DNA of 20,267 bases from Gp13-AA77 sp036521995 (GTDB taxonomy: Bacteria; Acidobacteriota; Terriglobia; UBA7540), in assembly GCA_036521995.1 (NCBI GenBank), contig DATDGR010000010.1, forward strand, positions 1-20,267, in the 5' to 3' direction. The position numbers and the translations under genes are program-made. Position 1 is the stretch's first letter. The number at the start of each line of letters is the position of its first letter. This document shows, one piece after another, positions 8,088-14,009 of this stretch. Under the pieces are notes generated by a model that saw only the letters and a program-made list of their open reading frames with translations, had not been told where the DNA came from and did no database searches.

Positions 8088-8408
8088 GGTTCCCCTTCGT
8101 GACTGATTGTGAGGAAGGATCACGCGCAGAGGAGACGCACCGCCTGCGCCTCCCGGCGAGGCGCCACGGCTCCCAGCACGTTCCCTGCAGGTATCAACAC
8201 CACAGAAAGGGAAAAGTTGCAAGGCGCAAGTACCGGTAGCGCAGGAAGAGGAGAACTGAACGCACGCCGGGAATCTGGACCTTACGACGGCAACGGAACC
8301 GCTACAATCAGAGATTAGCCTGACACCGCGGCTGGACATCGCGGAGGACTGGCGAACCCATCCCGAGGGTGGGAAACTCTTCTTGGGAAGCGAGAGGAGA
8401 TCTTGCCG
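8088..8408. promoter_or_regulatory. Divergent intergenic region between FG-GAP and Nudix genes
   Basis: A 321-bp spacer that must hold the starts of both flanking transcripts. Toward the Nudix gene there is TACAAT (8303-8308), without a good -35, inside a 55-bp segment that recurs upstream of the TauE gene. Toward the FG-GAP gene I find no convincing -35/-10 pair. No small gene is recognisable. Confidence 0.4.
8294..8348 (+). repeat. Direct repeat copy A carrying a promoter-like TACAAT
   Basis: Matches copy B (9687-9741) at 44 of 55 aligned positions by eye without gaps. The first 23 bases differ at one site and include the -10-like TACAAT followed by CAGAGATT. The right end, ATCGCGG[AG]GGA, is purine-rich and ribosome-site-like. 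In this copy the Nudix start codon lies 60 bp further on. Confidence 0.6.
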
Positions 8409-9056
8409 ATGCCGATCAGCACGGAGCCGAGATGGGTGGAGTGGGCAAAGCGGCTTCAGACCATGGCCCAAAACGGCCTCAACTACGCGCAGGACCGCTA
8501 CGACATCGCGCGCTACAAAGAGATCGGCGAGATCGCGCTGGCGATGATGGCCGCGGGCTCGCGGACCGGTCTCGAAGAGGTGCGCGAGTTGTTCGCTCAT
8601 GAGACCGGGCACGCCACGCCCAAGCTCGACGTGCGTGTGGCCGCATTTCGCGAGGAAGCGGGTCCCAGGATTCTGCTGGTTCGGGAGCGCCGCGACGGTC
8701 TATGGACGCTGCCTGGCGGCTGGGCGGACGTGGGCGAAGGGCCGAGCGCAGCCGCGGCGCGCGAGGTGCGCGAGGAGTCCGGCTTTGAAGTGCGGATTAC
8801 ACGCTTGCTCGCGCTCCACGACAAGCGCCAGCATCCGCATCCGCCGGACGCCTACTACATCTACAAGCTATTCTTCGAGGCTGAGATTGTGGGCGGGCAC
8901 AGCGCCGGGGGCGACGGATTTGAGACGGACGCCGTCGACTTCTTTGCGGCCGGTGCCCTGCCGCCGCTGTCGCTGAACCGCGCACTGCCGGAGCAGGTTC
9001 TAAGGATGTTTGAGCTGCACGCCGCGGGTCCGTCGACACCCGCCGATTTCGACTGA
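8409..9056 (+). CDS. Nudix hydrolase with N-terminal helical domain (PF12535-like)
   Basis: A 215-residue cytoplasmic hydrolase that should cleave a nucleoside-diphosphate-linked substrate with divalent metal. Residues 1-65 form the helical N-terminal domain found in a subset of bacterial Nudix enzymes (RWVEWAKRLQTMAQNGLNYAQD, given in shortened form here: W-x5-L-x4-Q-x-GL-x-Y). The Nudix box GX5EX7REVxEExGF occupies residues 104-126 with all metal-binding glutamates present (Glu119, Glu122, Glu123). Members with this N-terminal domain act on ADP-ribose, CDP-choline or related compounds; the substrate cannot be read from sequence. I prefer the ATG at 8409, with AGGAG 9 nt upstream, over the TTG two codons earlier, whose spacing is too short. 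The zinc-ribbon gene follows 94 bp later. Confidence 0.9.
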   Translation: MPISTEPRWVEWAKRLQTMAQNGLNYAQDRYDIARYKEIGEIALAMMAAGSRTGLEEVRELFAHETGHATPKLDVRVAAFREEAGPRILLVRERRDGLWTLPGGWADVGEGPSAAAAREVREESGFEVRITRLLALHDKRQHPHPPDAYYIYKLFFEAEIVGGHSAGGDGFETDAVDFFAAGALPPLSLNRALPEQVLRMFELHAAGPSTPADFD

Positions 9057-9150
9057 TCCCGCGCAGTACGGGCCCCTGCGAGACGCTCGAGACGCTTCCC
9101 AGCCTACGCTTGGCATCCCTGCTGCTATACTGCATTGAGCGGAGGGTCCC

Positions 9151-9558
9151 ATGCCTTACTGTCCCCAATGTCTGACGGAATACTTTGAAGGTTCGAAGGA
9201 ATGCATCGACTGCGGCGCTCCGCTTCAGCCCGGTGCGCCTCCTCCTAAGCCGCCGTCCGCCGCCGAACCGGACGTCACCTTCGTGCCGGTTCGATTGTTC
9301 CGGGGGCTCCACGCGCAATTTCAGGCCGATCTCTCCCGCAACGTGCTCGAAGCCGAAGGCATTCCCAGCACTCTCACCAGTGAGTACGCTGCGGAAATGA
9401 TCCCAGGCGCCGACGTGGTTCAGGTCCTGGTCAGGCAAGACGATCAGGTCCGGGCGTCTCAGGTTCTGGCTGATTTTTTCAACACTTCGGCGCCGCAAGC
9501 TGAGACCGCTGCCGGCGAAGCAGCCGAGTCCTCCGCCGGAGACAGCGAGCCGGTCTGA
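9151..9558 (+). CDS. Zinc-ribbon and DUF2007 domain protein
   Basis: A 135-residue soluble protein. Residues 1-22 are a zinc ribbon with Cys4, Cys7, Cys18 and Cys21 (CPQC and CIDC knuckles). A proline-rich linker leads into a DUF2007-like (putative signal-transducing) domain at about residues 42-110, with LFRGLHAQFQADLSRNVLEA, AEGIPS and VLVRQDDQVRASQVL. An acidic, alanine-rich tail ends the protein. The biochemical role of DUF2007 proteins is unsettled. The start is ATG at 9151, with GGAGGG 6 nt upstream. A TATACT lies 24 bp before the ATG, but no -35 is visible at a suitable distance. Confidence 0.85.
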   Translation: MPYCPQCLTEYFEGSKECIDCGAPLQPGAPPPKPPSAAEPDVTFVPVRLFRGLHAQFQADLSRNVLEAEGIPSTLTSEYAAEMIPGADVVQVLVRQDDQVRASQVLADFFNTSAPQAETAAGEAAESSAGDSEPV

Positions 9559-9686
9559 CCGAGGCTTCCAGATGCCCGGCGAGACCACCCGGACGCCTCT
9601 CGCTGCAACCAGGCTCGCCGAAGGCGCCGCCGCGGCTGGCTGGCGCGGAACGACGGCCGGTGACCCGGTGCACCCAACCTCGGGGG

Positions 9687-9741
9687 CGGAACCGATACAA
9701 TCAGAGATTCGCCTCACGCCGCAGCCAAGAATCGCGGGGGA
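9687..9741 (+). repeat. Direct repeat copy B carrying a promoter-like TACAAT
   Basis: Second copy of the segment at 8294-8348. TACAAT is at 9696-9701, and the purine-rich right end (GCGGGGGAT) serves as the ribosome site of the TauE gene, whose GTG follows at 9745. Here the repeat therefore appears to supply both a -10 element and the SD. Confidence 0.6.
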
Positions 9742-9744
9742 TCA

Positions 9745-10527
9745 GTGACGATCACGGTCGAGATCATTCTGTTTCTCGCCGCCGCTCTCGGCGGAGCCTT
9801 AAACTCGGTGGTGGGCGGCGCCACCTTCGTGATCTTTCCGGCGCTGGTCTTCGCGGGCGTTCCGGCCGTCAGCGCCAACGCTACCTCCTCGGTGGTGGTA
9901 TGGCCCGCGGCCTTGGCCAGCGTCTTCGCCTACCGTGATGAGATCAAGCTGCCGCGAAATTCGCTGCTGGCGCTGGCGGCAGCTAGTTTGACCGGTGGGA
10001 CGGCCGGCGCCTGGCTGCTGATGCACACGCCCGGCGCTGCCTTTGTCCACCTGGTGCCCTGGCTGCTCCTTTTCGCCACTGTGCTCTTCACTTTCGGGGG
10101 AACCCTGAGTGCGAAGCTCGGGGCCGGCAACCTCAGCGCGCATCGCAGCAGAGGGGTTCTTCTGGCCGTCGCCGTGGCCCAGTTTCTGATTTCAATTTAC
10201 GGGGGCTATTTCGGGGCGGGCATGGGCATCCTGATGCTGGCAGCCTATGCCGTGGGGGGCATCGGCAATATTCACGCCATGAACGGAGTGCGCAGCGCGC
10301 TGGGACTGCTGATCAACGGCGTGGCCATCACGCTGTTTATCATCGACGGCGCGATCACCTGGCGGCCGGCCCTGGTGATGGTGGTGGGTGCCACGCTGAC
10401 GGGCTACGGCGGTGCGATGATCGCCCGGCGAATCGATCCCAAGGCGGTGAAACGCTTCGTGATGCTGGTGGCCTGGGGCATGACAGTCTATTTCTTCCTC
10501 AAGACGTATCACGCCCTGGACAGATGA
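9745..10527 (+). CDS. TauE/SafE family anion permease
   Basis: A 260-residue polytopic membrane protein with about seven to eight hydrophobic segments. The two pseudo-symmetric halves each open with the glycine-rich TauE/SafE signature: GGALNSVVGGATFVIFPAL near residues 12-30, and YGGYFGAGMGILMLAA followed by NIHAMNGVRSAL at about 150-185. Family members export or take up sulfite, sulfonates, sulfoacetate or other small anions; the substrate is not predictable here, and no sulfur-metabolism genes adjoin. The GTG start at 9745 is supported by GGGGGA just upstream and by the signature beginning soon after. It ends 68 bp before the convergent end of the recombinase gene. Confidence 0.9.
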   Translation: MTITVEIILFLAAALGGALNSVVGGATFVIFPALVFAGVPAVSANATSSVVVWPAALASVFAYRDEIKLPRNSLLALAAASLTGGTAGAWLLMHTPGAAFVHLVPWLLLFATVLFTFGGTLSAKLGAGNLSAHRSRGVLLAVAVAQFLISIYGGYFGAGMGILMLAAYAVGGIGNIHAMNGVRSALGLLINGVAITLFIIDGAITWRPALVMVVGATLTGYGGAMIARRIDPKAVKRFVMLVAWGMTVYFFLKTYHALDR

Positions 10528-10595
10528 GCGAGAGCAACCAGCGAGGTCAGGCTGAACCAGGATCGGCGACGGTGGCGGCTGTGGTGACTGCAGCC

Positions 10596-11603
10596 CTATG
10601 CCTTGGGATGCGTCTTATCATAAACCTCGATCAGTTGCTGGATCGAGACCTGCGTATATTTCTGAGTCGTCGACAAGCTGACGTGCCCCAGCATTTCCTG
10701 GATGGCCCGCAGGTCGGCGCCTTCAGCCAGCAGGTGAGAAGCGAAGGCGTGGCGCAGGCCGTGGGGGCTCACGTGGAGGTTCGGGCCGTGGAGCCGCACG
10801 TACTTCTTCACCAGGCGGTCGACGGAGCGCGTGGTCAGCCGGCGGCCGCGGGCGTTCAGGAACAGAGCCTCACTCGTGGTCTTGTTGTCCGTTAGGATGC
10901 CCTCCCGCACCGGGAGATACTGTTCGATCGCCTGGGCAGCCTTGCGGCCGAAGGGAACGATCCGTTCCTTGCGGCCCTTGCCACGCACCAGCACCATCTT
11001 GTCTCCGAAATTGACGCTGCGCAGGTCCATACCCGCCAGCTCACTCACGCGCAAGCCGGAGGCATAAAGCAGCTCCAAAATCGCCCGGTCCCGCTTCATC
11101 ATGGGCTCGCCCTTGCGTACGGCCTCGCCAACGCGGTCGAGCAGACTGTTTGTCTGCTCTTCGGTCATGATGCGCGGCAGTTTCTTAGGCAGCTTGGGAG
11201 TGGCCACGTCCAGACAGGGATTAGCCGGGACCAGGCGTTCGCGCACGAGAAACTTGAAGAAGGCCCGGATAGCGGACAGCTTGCGCGCAATCGAGCTCTT
11301 CTGCCTCTCATCCTGAAACAGCAGGGCGAGATAGGCGCGAATCTGCAGGGCGTCGACGGAGGCGATATCCAGCGCGGGCGTGGTTTGCACGGAGGGCGCC
11401 TGAGGAGCTCCCTCACCCGTCCCGGCCCCTCGGGACACGCTCGGTCCTGCGCGAGGGCTGAGGCTCTTATCCGAGGCAAACGCAGACTTTTTCAGGAAAT
11501 CGCGAAACTGATGCAGATCGCTCGCGTAATTGCGCATCGTGTGCGGCGACGCATTGCGCTCATACTGGAGATAGCCGAGGTAACGGTCGATGAGTTCGTC
11601 CAT
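10596..11603 (-). CDS. xerC: Tyrosine recombinase of the XerC/XerD type
   Basis: A 335-residue site-specific recombinase, probably one of the pair that resolves chromosome dimers at dif. The N-terminal SAM-like domain (DRYLGYLQYERNASPHT) is followed by the catalytic domain with the complete active site: Arg185 (GLRVSEL), Lys209 (RGKGRKER), His281 and Arg284 (PHGLRHAFA), His307 (LGHVS) and nucleophile Tyr316 (QKYTQV). Compared with the usual about 300 residues, it has an extra Ser/Pro/Gly-rich segment at residues 42-76, inside the N-terminal domain. I start at the ATG at 11603 because the core domain begins there. The SD is poor, and an upstream TTG (11729) would add 42 residues unlike the family. 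XerC versus XerD cannot be settled from this copy alone. Confidence 0.88.
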   Translation of the reverse strand: MDELIDRYLGYLQYERNASPHTMRNYASDLHQFRDFLKKSAFASDKSLSPRAGPSVSRGAGTGEGAPQAPSVQTTPALDIASVDALQIRAYLALLFQDERQKSSIARKLSAIRAFFKFLVRERLVPANPCLDVATPKLPKKLPRIMTEEQTNSLLDRVGEAVRKGEPMMKRDRAILELLYASGLRVSELAGMDLRSVNFGDKMVLVRGKGRKERIVPFGRKAAQAIEQYLPVREGILTDNKTTSEALFLNARGRRLTTRSVDRLVKKYVRLHGPNLHVSPHGLRHAFASHLLAEGADLRAIQEMLGHVSLSTTQKYTQVSIQQLIEVYDKTHPKA

Positions 11604-12083
11604 GGGACAAAAGTTCTCAGCCTTCAGTTCCCGGCGCTGGTCGCCCCCGACCTCTTTGTGAGAAACAATTGATAGGGCATCGCCGTTTCCGAGATGGCTA
11701 CCTGCTTTACCCTGCCCACAAGAGCCCAAGCCGCGGACCCGCCGACGAGGTACACGCTACGCTTGCAACCCGTGCAGGATGGCACAGGGCCGGCGGGAGT
11801 GCAAGCAGGGGAGACCAGGAAGGCCGTCAGCTGGCAGCGACAGCGCGGACCTGCCGAGATCGCGGAGCTTCGCTCTGCGCCCGTCCGCTAGTTAACTTCT
11901 TTCTATTAGAGAACTTAAGTCGCTATAAGATTTTGTTTTAGTTATTATCAGAATTTGATTGACAATCAGACTTAATCAGCTCAGGCTAGTACTGAGATGT
12001 TCCTCCCGAAACTCTCCGGATCGCCTGGACTAGGTCAGGCTATCTGAATCGCACCCCTTAGACGACAACCAAGGAGGTTGCCC
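11604..12083. other. Intergenic region with an AT-rich core
   Basis: 480 bp between the recombinase start and the ABM-like gene. The left half is ordinary GC-rich sequence with a 65-codon plus-strand frame (11694-11891) that has no SD and no recognisable domain. From about 11890 to 12000 the composition turns AT-rich, with TTGACA at 11959-11964, but no matching -10 at 16-18 bp, and an imperfect palindrome CTCAG-N7-CTGAG at 11981-11995. The promoter for the following gene should be here, but I cannot place it. Confidence 0.4.
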
Positions 12084-12407
12084 ATGTTTGCTCGAAGTGT
12101 ATCCATACGTCTCAAATCTAATAGCGTTGGGGAATATACCCGGACGCTTGAGAACGAGGTTATTCCCTTACTGCGAAAACAGAAGGGCTTTCAGGACGAA
12201 ATTTCACTCGTGAACCCAAACGGAACGGAAGCGGTGGCCATCAGTCTCTGGGATCACAAAGAGAACGCGGAGGCTTATAACCGCGGAGCTTATACCGAAG
12301 TGCAGAAGGCCCTGGCGAAGGTGTTGGACGGAACTCCTCAAGTTCATACCTATGAGGTTGGCAACTCGACCTTCCACAAGATTGGCGCACGGACCGCAAC
12401 AGCCTGA
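12084..12407 (+). CDS. Small ABM-like (antibiotic biosynthesis monooxygenase fold) protein
   Basis: A 107-residue soluble protein. The order of a short strand with conserved Phe/Arg (MFARSVSIRLK), a helix ending in PLLRKQKGF, then strands FQDEISLVNPNG and AVAISLWDHKENAEAYN, a helix and a final strand, is the dimeric alpha/beta-barrel pattern of ABM-domain proteins. The G-F at the helix end and the S-x-W-x-x-x-E-x-A-x-x-Y stretch are typical. Some relatives are heme or quinol monooxygenases, but no catalytic residue assignment is possible. The ATG at 12084 has a perfect AGGAGG 6 nt upstream, so expression may be high; a TTG two codons earlier overlaps that SD spacing. It is followed by a GC-rich hairpin and then a small unknown gene. 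Confidence 0.65.
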   Translation: MFARSVSIRLKSNSVGEYTRTLENEVIPLLRKQKGFQDEISLVNPNGTEAVAISLWDHKENAEAYNRGAYTEVQKALAKVLDGTPQVHTYEVGNSTFHKIGARTATA

Positions 12408-12432
12408 AGCTGACAGGTCTTTTTCTTTTGCT

Positions 12433-12454
12433 GAGGGCGGCCAAGTCCGCCCTC
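12433..12454 (+). terminator. Terminator-like hairpin after the ABM-like gene
   Basis: A perfect 8-bp stem GAGGGCGG / CCGCCCTC with a 6-nt loop lies 25 bp after the stop codon. The T-run that should follow is weak (CCCTTGTTCTG); a T-rich run instead precedes it. It could be a terminator or an RNA-stabilising 3' hairpin. Confidence 0.35.
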
Positions 12455-12498
12455 CCTTGTTCTGCGATATTAGAAAGCTGTTCCCTCTGTGACCGCGC

Positions 12499-12520
12499 GT
12501 TGCTCTCGGTGCAACCGAGA
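12499..12520 (+). promoter_or_regulatory. Two overlapping, mutually exclusive hairpins just upstream of a ribosome site
   Basis: GTTGC (12499-12503) can pair with GCAAC (12511-12515), or TCTCGGT (12504-12510) can pair with ACCGAGA (12514-12520) over a 3-nt loop. The arms share bases, so only one can form. The SD GGGGAGG of the 66-residue gene follows 2 nt later. Confidence 0.3.
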
Positions 12521-12534
12521 CGGGGAGGTTAAAC

Positions 12535-12735
12535 ATGGAAGCAAGATATGACCTGTTTGAGCTTCCACCCGGCGGGTTTCCGCAGTGGATCGACTCGGCA
12601 GTTGGCTTGCCCGAGGCCAAGAATAAGATGGAAGGTCTGCCACAGCCTGCGCCCGGAGGGCAGTACTTGGTGCGTGATTTCTACTCTGGTACGGTGGTGG
12701 CTTACACGGTAAGTCTGAGACCGCCGACTGCCTGA
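12535..12735 (+). CDS. Small protein of unknown function (66 aa)
   Basis: Encodes MEARYDLFELPPGGFPQWID and a further 46 residues, ending in VRDFYSGTVVAYTVSLRPPTA. A strong GGGGAGG Shine-Dalgarno sits 6 nt before the ATG, and the composition (Tyr, Phe, Asp, Gly turns) looks protein-like rather than random. The pattern of an N-terminal beta strand with FELP, a central amphipathic segment with a helix-like AKNKMEGL, and a C-terminal strand recalls short conserved acidobacterial hypotheticals, but I cannot name a family. It sits between the ABM-like gene and the toxin relic on the same strand. There is no membrane segment or signal peptide. Confidence 0.6.
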   Translation: MEARYDLFELPPGGFPQWIDSAVGLPEAKNKMEGLPQPAPGGQYLVRDFYSGTVVAYTVSLRPPTA

Positions 12736-12844
12736 GCGGGCACGTCCTCTTCCACCCGGCACGGAATCAACGGTTGCGGCCTCGCTTCCGAAATCGCAGC
12801 GGACGCTCTTGCGTCAGCCGGCCTGCCCACCCCAAACAAAAGCC

Positions 12845-12873
12845 TTGACAGACCATTCCACGCAGGTTATATT
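12845..12873 (+). promoter_or_regulatory. Near-consensus promoter of the toxin-antitoxin locus
   Basis: TTGACA (12845-12850), 17-bp spacer, TATATT (12868-12873). The predicted start, 6-7 bp downstream, falls on the G of the GTG at 12880, implying a leaderless message. A short inverted repeat TCCA-N4-TGGA (12874-12885) straddles that start and could be an antitoxin operator. Confidence 0.6.
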
Positions 12874-12879
12874 CCATCA

Positions 12880-13231
12880 GTGGATTGGGATGTCGAGTAC
12901 ACCGATGAGTTCGAGGCGTGGTGGACCACTGTCAGCGAAGACGAGCAGGAGGACGTGAGCGCCAAAGTGATCGTGCTTCAGCCGTCGGCCCGGCGCTGAG
13001 GCGCCCGCACTCTGATGTGATCGCTTCGTCCAGGCACCCCAACATGAAGGAACTCATTATTCAGCACGCGGGGAGGCCGTACCGCGTGCTTACGCCTTTG
13101 ACCCAAGACGCTGTGCGATTCTGCTCATTGGTGGCGACAAGACGGGCGATAACAGCTGGTATGAGGATTTCGTTCCCGTAGCGGACCGCCTTTATGATGA
13201 GCATTTGGCCGCGTTGAAGAAGGAGATTTAG
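12880..13231 (+). pseudogene. HigB/RelE-superfamily toxin, broken by two -1 frameshifts
   Basis: Read in three frames, this region gives a complete mRNA-interferase-like toxin of about 117 residues. Segment 1 (from GTG 12880) reads WDVEYTDEFEAWWTTVSEDE up to VLQ and would stop at 12997. Segment 2 continues GPALRRPHSDVIASSRHPN and on to QHAGRPYRVL. Segment 3 reads AFDPRRCAILLIGGDKTG, then WYEDFVPVADRLYDEHLAAL, to TAG at 13229-13231. The shifts lie near 12975-12985 and 13086-13092; each equals one missing base (the second looks like CTGTAC reduced to CTTAC). The family (Gp49/HigB-like) cleaves ribosome-bound mRNA and is neutralised by the XRE antitoxin that follows after 4 bp. The conserved core is otherwise well preserved, so inactivation is recent, or these are sequencing errors. 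Confidence 0.8.
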
Positions 13232-13235
13232 TCCA

Positions 13236-13580
13236 ATGCCAAAAAACTTCAAAGAGCTTCAAGGGAAGATGTCACCAGAGGCCCAAGGTCGTGCCAAGGC
13301 GAAGGCCGAGGGAATGATTAGGGAAATGGCACTGGACGAATTGCGTGCCGCTCTCGACCTTACACAAGAGCAATTGGCCGACGTTCTACGCGTAAAGCAG
13401 GCCGCTATCTCCAAAGTGGAGCGCCGCTCGGACATGTTCATCAGCACGCTGAGGAGGATCATCGAGGCTATGGGCGGCGAACTTGAGATTCGTGCCATTC
13501 TCCCGGGCGGCGTCGTGCGGATAAGCCAGTTCGGCGAGATTCGCAAGCCGCGAGCCCTCGTAGGCGGAGGACATCTGTAA
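13236..13580 (+). CDS. HigA-like XRE antitoxin
   Basis: A 114-residue DNA-binding antitoxin. A Lys/Ala-rich N-terminal helix (residues 1-30) leads into an XRE helix-turn-helix at about 33-77 (LDLTQEQLADVLRVKQAAIS, then KVERRSDMFISTLRRIIEAMGG shown here in part), followed by a beta segment (GELEIRAILPGG) and a basic tail. The toxin-first, antitoxin-second order and the 4-bp spacing are those of HigBA-type modules. The SD AGGAG lies within the toxin's last codons, 10 nt before the ATG, so translation of the two may be coupled. The frame is intact while its toxin is broken, leaving an orphan antitoxin that could still act as a repressor of its own promoter or counter related toxins elsewhere. 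Confidence 0.85.
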   Translation: MPKNFKELQGKMSPEAQGRAKAKAEGMIREMALDELRAALDLTQEQLADVLRVKQAAISKVERRSDMFISTLRRIIEAMGGELEIRAILPGGVVRISQFGEIRKPRALVGGGHL

Positions 13581-13623
13581 AAATCGACGGCCTGCGGCCT
13601 GCCTGACCGGCACTGGTAGTGTG

Positions 13624-13643
13624 GGGCACCCTTCGTCGTGCCC
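13624..13643. terminator. Hairpin between convergent antitoxin and dodecin genes
   Basis: GGGCAC (13624-13629) pairs with GTGCCC (13638-13643) across an 8-nt loop in the 72-bp gap between two converging genes. There is no clear T-run on either side, so a bidirectional terminator role is only suggested by position. Confidence 0.3.
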
Positions 13644-13652
13644 GGACCCGGA

Positions 13653-13859
13653 TCACCGCTCGATCTTGAACCCGATCTTCAGCGTGACCTGGAACTCTTC
13701 CACCTTGCCGTCCTTGATCCGGCCGCTTTCAGTGACAACCTCAAACCAATCCATGTGATGGACCGTCTTGGCGGCCTCGGCCACCGCAGACTTCACAGCT
13801 TCCGCAAAACTCACCTTTGATGTGCCTACCAGCTCGGTGATCTTGTATGTTCCCGGCAT
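13653..13859 (-). CDS. Dodecin family flavin-storage protein
   Basis: A 68-residue protein of normal dodecin length with the family pattern throughout: YKITELVGTS near the start, a helix AEAVKSAVAEAAKT, the flavin-stacking Trp38 in MDWFEV, then IKDGKVEEFQVTLKIGFKIE. Dodecins assemble as hollow dodecamers that bind pairs of flavins (riboflavin, FMN or FAD), serving storage and photoprotection in the cytoplasm. The ATG at 13859 has GGAGG about 10 nt upstream. It is transcribed divergently from the hybrid kinase, with 150 bp between the two starts, and convergently with the antitoxin. Identification rests on end-to-end motif match. Confidence 0.92.
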   Translation of the reverse strand: MPGTYKITELVGTSKVSFAEAVKSAVAEAAKTVHHMDWFEVVTESGRIKDGKVEEFQVTLKIGFKIER

Positions 13860-13943
13860 GTCTCAGGCCTCCTCCCGCATGGGTTCATATGCCCGCACGT
13901 GCGTCCCGAGTGGGCCAAATGAGAGTATCAGAGTGGGCCTAGG

Positions 13944-13971
13944 TTGACAAAAACATCTGATCATGTTTTAT
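13944..13971 (+). promoter_or_regulatory. Kinase-operon promoter containing a 20-bp palindrome
   Basis: TTGACA (13944-13949) with a 16-bp spacer to TTTTAT (13966-13971), about 40 bp before the kinase start. The spacer is almost wholly occupied by a perfect palindrome AAAACAT-ctgatc-ATGTTTT (13950-13969), placing a potential repressor or activator site between the -35 and -10. A weaker TTGTCA on the opposite strand overlaps the same -35 and could serve dodecin. Confidence 0.5.
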
Positions 13972-14009
13972 GGAATCTCTCACGAGCCTTTCGACATCGG
14001 AGTTAGGTG

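Noticed and set aside
8088..8612. 175-residue upstream extension of the FG-GAP protein
   Set aside because: It would place the signal peptide inside the chain and overlap the Nudix gene on the other strand.
11895..11925. Possible dif site next to the recombinase
   Set aside because: The arms do not match known dif consensus halves and the centre is wrong in length.
13583..13605. Leftward terminator after dodecin (GGCC-N3-GGCC then a T-run)
   Set aside because: The stem is only four base pairs and sits beyond another hairpin; too weak to call.
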